From assembly GCA_002438805.1 (NCBI GenBank), contig DJQV01000009.1:1-20054 (forward strand): DNA of 20,054 nucleotides. Reading direction: 5' to 3'. Below the pieces are notes generated by a model, which was given only the letters and a program-made list of their open reading frames with translations, had not been told where the DNA came from and searched no databases. The stretch comes from Bacteroidales bacterium UBA6377. GTDB lineage: Bacteria > Bacteroidota > Bacteroidia > Bacteroidales > UBA932. Within the stretch, counting starts at the first letter, position 1. Each line of letters begins with the position of its first letter. Shown here in pieces: positions 15,134 to 20,054 of this stretch. A program made the translations under genes and the position numbers.

Positions 15134-15163
15134 TCACCCGATGCCAAGCGCTCAGATCCAAGC
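15134..15163. repeat. 30-bp block shared exactly with 11467-11496
   Basis: This is the second identical copy. It follows R4 after an 18-base spacer, against 11 bases after R3. It thus travels with either core type, which argues for one composite junction sequence. Confidence 0.88.
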
Positions 15164-15181
15164 ACTCAACCACCAGCCCCC

Positions 15182-15214
15182 TCACACCTCCTCCCCGGCG
15201 AGGCGCACCCGGAA
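15182..15214 (-). pseudogene. 3' remnant of a second sugar transferase gene
   Basis: On the minus strand it encodes F-R-V-R-L-A-G-E-E-V-stop, against F-K-V-R-F-A-R-E-E-V-stop at the end of the intact transferase. At the DNA level 15176-15209 matches 17591-17624 at 31 of 34 positions, including six bases past the stop. The changes K to R and F to L are conservative, which points to a diverged homologue rather than a recent exact duplication. Nothing of the rest of the gene remains upstream; the plus-strand promoter of the antitoxin locus begins there. Confidence 0.68.
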
Positions 15215-15234
15215 ATAAATCGCCCACGAATAAT

Positions 15235-15265
15235 TTTGAACTTCGGAACTTTTAAGTTACATTTG
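15235..15265 (+). promoter_or_regulatory. Promoter of the degraded toxin-antitoxin locus
   Basis: TTTG (15235-15238) and TACATTTG (15258-15265) are 19 bases apart. The -7 box ends 4 bases before the ATG of the toxin stub, the same tight layout as at ariA. Confidence 0.8.
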
Positions 15266-15269
15266 CACC

Positions 15270-15326
15270 ATGAAGAAATACCGAACAGTCATTACATACA
15301 AAGACCACTTCGGAGTCAACACATGA
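15270..15326 (+). pseudogene. HigB-like toxin reduced to an 18-codon stub
   Basis: The 18-codon frame encodes M-K-K-Y-R-T-V-I-T-Y-K-D-H-F followed by G-V-N-T and a stop. The first 14 residues resemble the start of Bacteroidota HigB-type (RelE superfamily) toxins, which continue for about 100 residues. Here the body of the toxin, including its active site, is missing and the frame runs straight into the antitoxin start as ATGA. This looks like an internal deletion that kept the promoter, the toxin start and the coupling junction. It may now serve as a leader peptide for HigA. The identification rests on a short match and on synteny. Confidence 0.65.
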
Positions 15327-15613
15327 AAACAAAGACACTTTCACAGCTCGAGGACAAATATATCGGAGCTAAAGGCACCCCAGAAAGAGAACAGTACGAA
15401 AAAGACCTGTCCGATCTTATGATCGGCTACCAAATCCGGGACGGACGTATCAAACTTGATCTGACTCAGGAAGATCTTGCTGAGCGCATCGGCAAAAAAC
15501 GAGAATTCATCTCACGCATTGAGAACGATGGCAGCAACCTCACCATCAAGACACTCCGTGACATCGTAGAAAAAGGACTTGGAGGCACCCTAAAAATCGA
15601 GGTGACCGTCTGA
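15323..15613 (+). CDS. higA: HigA-like XRE-family antitoxin / repressor
   Basis: The 96-residue protein has the layout of HigA antitoxins: an N-terminal K-Y-I-G-x-x-G-T-P-E-R-x-x-Y-E motif (residues 12-27), then an XRE helix-turn-helix (L-T-Q-E-D-L-A-E-R-I-G through I-S-R-I-E-N) at about 50-75, and a short beta-rich tail. It should bind its own promoter. The ATG at 15323 overlaps the stop of the toxin stub by 4 bases, so translation is probably coupled. With the toxin gone it is a solitary antitoxin, possibly an anti-addiction or repressor remnant. It is the only plus-strand gene within the minus-strand cargo. Confidence 0.85.
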   Translation: MKTKTLSQLEDKYIGAKGTPEREQYEKDLSDLMIGYQIRDGRIKLDLTQEDLAERIGKKREFISRIENDGSNLTIKTLRDIVEKGLGGTLKIEVTV

Positions 15614-15688
15614 CACCAGCCATGCATCGCCCCCAAATATACACCTTCTACGCTCACGGCAAGATAGTGCTGTGGGGACGGTTACCAA

Positions 15689-16333
15689 TTACCATTGAAA
15701 GACCGTGGGATATTGCACCACCTCAAAAGCAAACCCGTTCCCCATATCCTGAGTAGAGCCATCCTGTATTGAACGCGCAAGGCCGGAGAAACTATGCACC
15801 ATTGACTGCACAGACGTGTTTTCATGCCCGACCATATCCTTAAAACGGACAGCAAACAATGCACTTCTAATCTTATACGAATCCATCTTGGCAGCTATGC
15901 CAGGAACAGAAGCAAGTTTACAAATAGATGATTTCAATTGCTTGTATGCCTTGGCTCTTTTACCAACATTCTGACCACGACTATTCACATAAGGCCAAAC
16001 ATATCTCTCTTGAGAGCAAGTCATTTCACAAAATGCCAAACGCTTGGACATATCATCATACAGCATCAAATCACATTTGTCCCTAACTGAAGCAAGAGAA
16101 GTCCCATCAAACTGAATAAAGAATTTTTCCAATTCTACTACCACTAACTTATACTTACTGTTTATCCTCAAAACAGTCTTATCCTCACAAGACCTCTTTC
16201 CAACTGCTTCGCATTCTGCGCAGGCTCGGACATCAGCAAAAGAAGATAGTCCGGGTTCCTTGAACATCAAATCAACTACGACATCCCGAACAGCATTATA
16301 ATACCTCTTGTACTCTACCTCAAATCCATCCAT
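15689..16333 (-). CDS. Nuclease-like partner of an ABC-type ATPase, family unknown
   Basis: This 214-residue protein is not one I can name. Its centre has C-D88-L-M-L, then A-F-C-E103-M-T, then a run with G-K-R-A-K-A-Y-K-Q-L near 124-133. The spacing recalls the D...E-x-K plus helix layout of restriction-like nucleases, with T where K would be expected; two C-x-x-C-like cysteine pairs near 38-49 could bind metal. It begins 7 bases after the stop of the ATPase at 16341 and has no promoter of its own, so the two form an operon and probably a sensor-effector pair. The nuclease role is an inference. Its stop lies 75 bases from the convergent antitoxin gene. Confidence 0.72.
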   Translation of the reverse strand: MDGFEVEYKRYYNAVRDVVVDLMFKEPGLSSFADVRACAECEAVGKRSCEDKTVLRINSKYKLVVVELEKFFIQFDGTSLASVRDKCDLMLYDDMSKRLAFCEMTCSQERYVWPYVNSRGQNVGKRAKAYKQLKSSICKLASVPGIAAKMDSYKIRSALFAVRFKDMVGHENTSVQSMVHSFSGLARSIQDGSTQDMGNGFAFEVVQYPTVFQW

Positions 16334-16340
16334 ATTATAC

Positions 16341-17480
16341 TCAGTTCAATGCCGAATACTCATCTCCGATAGTCTCCATAGTTTCAATAAGATCGGTAGC
16401 ATCTACCCTGTTTCGACCTTCTTTCGTACGAATCAACAATGATTGAAGTTCCCCCTCAAAAACTCTGTATACAGAGAGTTGACTATCCGTTAGCCATGGC
16501 TTATCTCCACCACAATCACGAGAAAGGAGAACATTCAGATAATTTACAATATACGGGCTATGGGTTGCCATCATCAACGACATCTCATATCCTTCTGGAC
16601 CATTTGAGAGAGTCCTGTCAACTATAAAATCGACAAGGTGCAGCTGGCTGTCCGGGAACAAGCTCAATTCCGGCTCTTCCACGAACAAATGCACCCTTTT
16701 ATGGTTCAGCTCTCCTATATTCTCAACCGCTTTGAAGTCTTTCAAAGCATCAGCCTTGGTCACATAAGAGAATATCGCCTGATTCATTGAGCCTATGATG
16801 TCAAACTTCCTTGAATAGTACTCGACAATCAGATTGAGAGGCATAATATTCTTCGTACCAGAAGATGCCTCACTTAGTTTAATATCAAAAACTTTCCCTC
16901 CACCGGTAGAAACGACCCTATGTTTCAGCCCCTGTTGTGTTTTTCTGACTTCTAACTTTACGCCAAGATAATCCACTCTAAAATCTCTTATGGAACCAGC
17001 CGCCTTCGAATAGTCCTCATACGTCTCATTAAGATAAAACTGCTTTTTTATTGTCACCTTGCCTTCAGCTATATCTGCCACAAGATTCCTATTATCTGCC
17101 ACAAAAGCTATCTTTTCCAAAGACAGTTGATCTTTAGGAAGATACTGGGACGTTCCTTTCAAGATCCCATTTTTCAGGGCTATCGTAATATCACCATTTT
17201 TGTATATGAACTCCGAAGAGTCATTTGTGTACCCCTCAAGGCCGACAGTCTTGAGCAGACTGTCTATGCGGAAGCGGAAAGGGGTCTTCTTGACACCTGA
17301 GTATCTGAGATATGAGCGGATCGACATCATTTTATATAGCCAACGCGAAAGAGCCAGCACTTTCATTATAGTACTTTTTCCGCTGCCAGACTCCCCGACC
17401 AAAATCGTCATCGGTCTGATTTCATCGATGCAAACATGTTTGATTGGCCCGAAGTCCTTTATTTCCAATGATTCACTCAT
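16341..17480 (-). CDS. ABC-type AAA ATPase, partner of the 214-residue protein
   Basis: The 379-residue protein opens with L-E-I-K-D-F-G-P-I, typical of AAA_15/AAA_21 ATPases. Walker A G-E-S-G-S-G-K-S-T is near residue 28, the signature S-E-A-S-S-G-T-K-N near 203, Walker B L-F-V-E-E-P-E-L-S-L-F-P past 260 and the switch A-T-H-S near 310. The signature is S-S-G rather than the canonical S-G-G, as is common in this group. I chose the ATG at 17480, about 17 bases past the predicted transcription start; a GTG at 17498 is an alternative. It is the first gene after the sugar transferase and forms an operon with the nuclease-like gene 7 bases downstream. Confidence 0.85.
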   Translation of the reverse strand: MSESLEIKDFGPIKHVCIDEIRPMTILVGESGSGKSTIMKVLALSRWLYKMMSIRSYLRYSGVKKTPFRFRIDSLLKTVGLEGYTNDSSEFIYKNGDITIALKNGILKGTSQYLPKDQLSLEKIAFVADNRNLVADIAEGKVTIKKQFYLNETYEDYSKAAGSIRDFRVDYLGVKLEVRKTQQGLKHRVVSTGGGKVFDIKLSEASSGTKNIMPLNLIVEYYSRKFDIIGSMNQAIFSYVTKADALKDFKAVENIGELNHKRVHLFVEEPELSLFPDSQLHLVDFIVDRTLSNGPEGYEMSLMMATHSPYIVNYLNVLLSRDCGGDKPWLTDSQLSVYRVFEGELQSLLIRTKEGRNRVDATDLIETMETIGDEYSALN

Positions 17481-17503
17481 AAATTCATCAAATTGCACAA
17501 GAC

Positions 17504-17535
17504 CAAATGTACGTTAAAAAATCGATACGACCAAG
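17504..17535 (-). promoter_or_regulatory. Promoter of the first ATPase module
   Basis: TACATTTG (17504-17511) has CTTG (17532-17535) 20 bases upstream on the minus strand. The cargo is thus not simply read through from the polysaccharide operon. Confidence 0.68.
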
Positions 17536-17546
17536 ACAGGGATATC

Positions 17547-17577
17547 AAGTTAGACACAAATTCCCATTCCATAACTT
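17547..17577. repeat. Inverted repeat beside the transferase gene end; possible distant relative of the 34-bp elements
   Basis: AAGTTA and TAACTT form a perfect 6-bp inverted repeat 31 bases across, with AATTCCC inside. The position, between the transferase stop and the first ATPase promoter, is equivalent to that of the 34-bp elements, but the sequence match is weak. Confidence 0.35.
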
Positions 17578-17596
17578 ATCAACACGCACGGCCCCC

Positions 17597-18250
17597 TCAC
17601 ACCTCCTCCCTGGCGAAGCGAACCTTGAAGCCGAGCACCGTTGCGAAGATCATCTCGATGTCCTTCCAGAACGAATAATGCCGGTAGTACCAGCAGTTCA
17701 GCCGGACCTTGTCGGGATAAATCACGGTGTCATTGTACTCCGTGGCGATCTCCTGCATTGGCCTCGTGTCCCCCGCCGCCTGCCGCTGCACCACATAAGC
17801 CGAGATCATCTCATCCTCAAGCCGATACTTCAGCGTCGCCGGCCCGGTTATCCCCGGACGCAGCTTCAACACATCCCGGTCCGCCCCCTGCAGCTTGTCC
17901 GCATACCCGGGAACATCCGGCCTCGGCCCCACAAAACTCATATTCCCGACCAGCACATCCCAGAGCTCGGGCAGCTCATCGATCTTATAATGCCGAAGTT
18001 TCGCCCCGAACGGCGTGATGCGCGAATCCCCAGCCACAGACACCGACGAACCATTGTGATTCACCGTCATCGTCCGGAACTTATGACAGGTAAACAACTT
18101 ACCGTCCTTCCCCACCCTCTTCTGGCAAAAAAACACAGGCCCACCCGGCATCTTCGCCCTCACCAGCACCGCCGTCACCGCAATCACCGGCCACAACACC
18201 AGCAGCCCCAACAGAGCCATCAGCCGATCGAATAACCACTTAAATATCAC
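17597..18250 (-). CDS. PglC-like initiating sugar transferase (phosphoglycosyl transferase)
   Basis: The enzyme moves a phospho-sugar from a UDP-sugar to the undecaprenyl-phosphate carrier and starts synthesis of a surface glycan. The single N-terminal membrane helix lies at about residues 6-28, followed by F-R-T-M near 60, D-E-L-P-E-L-W with V-G-N-M-S-F-V-G-P-R-P near 90-110 and L-R-P-G-I-T-G, the core motifs of the monotopic PglC/WcaJ class. The length of about 217 residues fits the small PglC type. The start is a GTG, either at 18250 (4-base GTGA overlap with the HEPN gene, preferred) or at 18265. The gene is clearly more GC-rich than the genes on either side. Its 3' end is the sequence repeated at the cargo junctions. 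Confidence 0.9.
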   Translation of the reverse strand: MIFKWLFDRLMALLGLLVLWPVIAVTAVLVRAKMPGGPVFFCQKRVGKDGKLFTCHKFRTMTVNHNGSSVSVAGDSRITPFGAKLRHYKIDELPELWDVLVGNMSFVGPRPDVPGYADKLQGADRDVLKLRPGITGPATLKYRLEDEMISAYVVQRQAAGDTRPMQEIATEYNDTVIYPDKVRLNCWYYRHYSFWKDIEMIFATVLGFKVRFAREEV

Positions 18251-18996
18251 AGACAACTCCCGCACCCTTTCATCGCTATTTCATCGTCAATTGTCTTGCA
18301 TAGCTCCCGGACTTTGGCAATCGCCGCGCTCACCATTGAATAATTAATCGACAATAAATGATTAGATTTATTAATCTCAACAAGACCGTGTTTATTCAAA
18401 GTGTTGAATTTGTCATCTGCTTTTGAACCTGAATGAATTATCAAATGCCTTACTTCCAAGTATGTCAGAGCATCTTCTTTAAGCCTTTCCGGGACTCTCA
18501 AGTCAAAAGTTTTAGTTATCTTATCCAATAGTTTAGAAGTGCTTTTTTCATTTTCAAGCGAGCGATACACTCTTTTTGCAATTTCATCTAAAATATCATC
18601 ATATGTAGACATGTTAAAAATATCAACATATTTCAAAGCAAACTCCCCATTGCCCGGTATTAAACTAATTACTCGTTTAGGATCATTGCACTCTAACTCC
18701 CTAATAATAGACGAAAGGTATTCAGAAAAATAAGCATACAGTTCTATCAGTGCCTGCTCATTTGCTTTTTTCCTTGATGTTGTGAATGTCCTTTTAATAT
18801 CTTTCGGCAGATTGGGAATATTCAACTGAGGGTGGGACTGCAAGTCGGATTGTAATGCTTCCGCCATTGTCTTTACAGTGCTTTTCTTTTTGGCACACGC
18901 TGCATTAGACATTGTCAAGGCAAGGTCCAACAGTTGCAAATGTTGGTTTAAAGATCGCACCTTACCATCAAAACTCTGAAAGGATTTACTGTTCAT
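18247..18996 (-). CDS. HEPN-domain protein, putative RNase
   Basis: The 249-residue, mostly helical protein ends with E-V-R183-H-L-I-I-H188-S-G, an R-x4-H motif that marks HEPN RNases, and resembles the RiboL-PSP-HEPN / MAE_28990 group. HEPN proteins of this kind act in toxin-antitoxin and phage-defence systems by cutting RNA. No antitoxin gene is adjacent. It sits between a glycosyltransferase and the initiating transferase and overlaps the latter by 4 bases, so it is co-transcribed with surface-glycan genes. It is far more AT-rich than the transferase, which suggests acquisition. A role in glycan synthesis is unlikely from its sequence; catalytic competence is inferred from the motif. Confidence 0.75.
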   Translation of the reverse strand: MNSKSFQSFDGKVRSLNQHLQLLDLALTMSNAACAKKKSTVKTMAEALQSDLQSHPQLNIPNLPKDIKRTFTTSRKKANEQALIELYAYFSEYLSSIIRELECNDPKRVISLIPGNGEFALKYVDIFNMSTYDDILDEIAKRVYRSLENEKSTSKLLDKITKTFDLRVPERLKEDALTYLEVRHLIIHSGSKADDKFNTLNKHGLVEINKSNHLLSINYSMVSAAIAKVRELCKTIDDEIAMKGCGSCL

Positions 18997-19038
18997 AACA
19001 AAAAGCTTTTATATGTGATTGTGAAAATCAGTTACCTA

Positions 19039-19857
19039 CTACCGCAATAATCTATATGCGAGTTTTATGACCCAATTTGGAGAAATCATCATTAAGAATG
19101 TGGCATAAGCATAAAAATAGGATATAACGCCATATCCCAAATCCGCAGCAATTTTTTTACGAAGCTCCAGTTGACTTTTCGCAAATACAAATCCATTCCT
19201 ACGTTGATTGAACATATCATCAGTCATTCGGAACTCCAATAGCACATCAGCTAAATTAGCAATTACACATCCATTTCTATATCCTTCATACCATAGACGT
19301 GTATCTTCATTACGCACAAAGTCGGTAGGGTATCCTCTGCTAACTTTCTCGAAGAATGATTTACGAAACATAACCGCAGGGTGTGCTACTGGGTTTCGTT
19401 TTGAGAAAAACTTACGGCACGCCTCTGGATCGCAAGGATATCGAACTATTTTTCCCCTGTCATTACCATTCTCATCTATCTCGTTGATAGCACCTCCGAC
19501 CATGTCTACTTTTGGATGAGCTTCCAAGAAAGCAATCTGCTTTTCAAAGCGATCTAGCACAGAAATATCATCCGCATCCATGCGCGCTATATACTCGTAA
19601 CCTTTCGGCATAACGATATCTAGCAAATCATTAAGAGACTGAGCTAAACCCCTATTATCTGCGCGCCGCCGAATCTCAATACGGCTGTCACTTAGCCCGC
19701 TTAAGTACGCATCCACCTCAGTTCTAACAGCTCCATCATATTGCAAATAAAAGTCAAAATCCTTAAATGTCTGGTTAAGTATACTCTCTACAGCGAGTTT
19801 GACGTATTCAAGTTTGTCGTTCTTGTATAACGACATAATAACAGCAACTTGTTTCAT
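19039..19857 (-). CDS. GT2-family glycosyltransferase
   Basis: This GT-A fold inverting glycosyltransferase of 272 residues should add a sugar to a lipid-linked repeat unit at the inner face of the membrane. The N-terminal V-A-V-I-M-S-L-Y strand leads into S-I-L-N-Q-T-F. An R-x-x-N-x-G-L-A-x-S-L-N motif marks the nucleotide-binding end, and A-R-M-D-A-D-D (near residue 91) carries the D-x-D metal site. H-P-A-V-M-F-R and N-E-D follow in the acceptor half. A hydrophobic C-terminal segment may associate with the membrane. The start at 19857 fits the family N-terminus. It precedes the HEPN gene by 42 bases. Donor and linkage cannot be told. Confidence 0.9.
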   Translation of the reverse strand: MKQVAVIMSLYKNDKLEYVKLAVESILNQTFKDFDFYLQYDGAVRTEVDAYLSGLSDSRIEIRRRADNRGLAQSLNDLLDIVMPKGYEYIARMDADDISVLDRFEKQIAFLEAHPKVDMVGGAINEIDENGNDRGKIVRYPCDPEACRKFFSKRNPVAHPAVMFRKSFFEKVSRGYPTDFVRNEDTRLWYEGYRNGCVIANLADVLLEFRMTDDMFNQRRNGFVFAKSQLELRKKIAADLGYGVISYFYAYATFLMMISPNWVIKLAYRLLR

Positions 19858-19989
19858 ACATTACGAATGGGAGTTAGCAGTCAATTTTTGGACTTTCCTG
19901 TAAATCAAGCACATAGGTAGTGCCAGACGTACCCGAGAGGCCGCCGTCGACCGTTTTTCGTTGTTTTTTGTGTGATTTTTCTTGTTTTT

Positions 19990-20054
19990 CTACGCCGCTG
20001 ACAGCTTCAGCAGCGCCCGGTGCTTGCTGCCGCCCGTCACCATGTCCTCGAAGA
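19990..20054 (-). CDS. Partial gene, C-terminal end only
   Basis: The last 65 bases read on the minus strand as an open frame ending F-E-D-M-V-T-G-G-S-K-H-R-A-L-L-K-L-S-A-A and TAG. The strong G and C bias in third positions and the strand suggest the 3' end of the preceding gene in the polysaccharide locus. Too little is present to name the family. About 130 bases without an evident gene separate it from the GT2 gene. Confidence 0.5.
   Translation of the reverse strand, partial: FEDMVTGGSKHRALLKLSAA

Noticed and set aside
15622..15756. Small plus-strand frame after higA starting M-H-R-P-Q-I-Y
   Set aside because: It has no recognisable family and most of it overlaps the 3' end of the well-supported minus-strand gene at 15689; probably chance.
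19858..19989. Possible coding relic upstream of the GT2 gene
   Set aside because: Short minus-strand frames exist, one of them ending just before the GT2 start, but none resembles a family I can name.

Overview
The window reads as chromosome of a member of the Bacteroidota, most likely a gut Bacteroidales. The evidence is repeated promoters of the Bacteroidota type (a -7 box TAnnTTTG with a TTTG or TTG about 19-21 bases upstream), few recognisable Shine-Dalgarno sequences, a C-minus (type B) ribosomal protein L31, and a long SNF2 ATPase of the kind common in this phylum. I cannot fix the genus.

Positions 1-7380 look like ordinary core chromosome and are visibly GC-rich. They hold tandem repeats and a tRNA-Glu(CTC) with its own promoter and terminator; a DUF1343/NamZ-like gene translationally coupled to a GlmM-type phosphohexomutase (both minus strand); rpmE2, fired from a promoter that overlaps the glmM promoter divergently; and a 1332-residue SNF2 helicase (plus strand) ending in a bidirectional terminator.

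Positions 7378-20054 are a surface-polysaccharide locus read on the minus strand: a partial gene, a GT2 glycosyltransferase, a PglC-like phosphoglycosyl transferase and, at the far end, a DegT/PglE-like sugar aminotransferase. The transferase and aminotransferase, often close together in bacillosamine-type loci, are here separated by about 8.9 kb of AT-richer cargo that looks like a defence island. Read in the direction of transcription the cargo is: (1) an ABC-type ATPase plus a 214-residue nuclease-like partner; (2) a plus-strand HigA-like antitoxin whose HigB-like toxin has been reduced to an 18-codon stub; (3) a second ATPase overlapping a small protein with an E-V-H nuclease-like motif; (4) a DUF262-DUF1524 GmrSD-like protein with its own promoter; (5) a PARIS-like pair (AriA-type ATPase, AriB-type DUF4435/TOPRIM) followed by an unrecognised helical protein. 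A HEPN-type putative RNase gene also sits inside the polysaccharide operon, overlapping the start of the transferase by 4 bases.

The most novel signal is in the junctions. Four 34-bp elements with the same 8-bp arms and an 18-bp core of two types lie only in the intergenic gaps between modules; a 30-bp block is repeated exactly beside two of them. Short copies of the 3' end of the transferase gene (codons for E-E-V-stop) recur three more times at the cargo borders, one matching the intact gene at 31 of 34 positions. This suggests a modular hotspot in which defence cassettes have been stacked next to the 3' end of the priming transferase gene.
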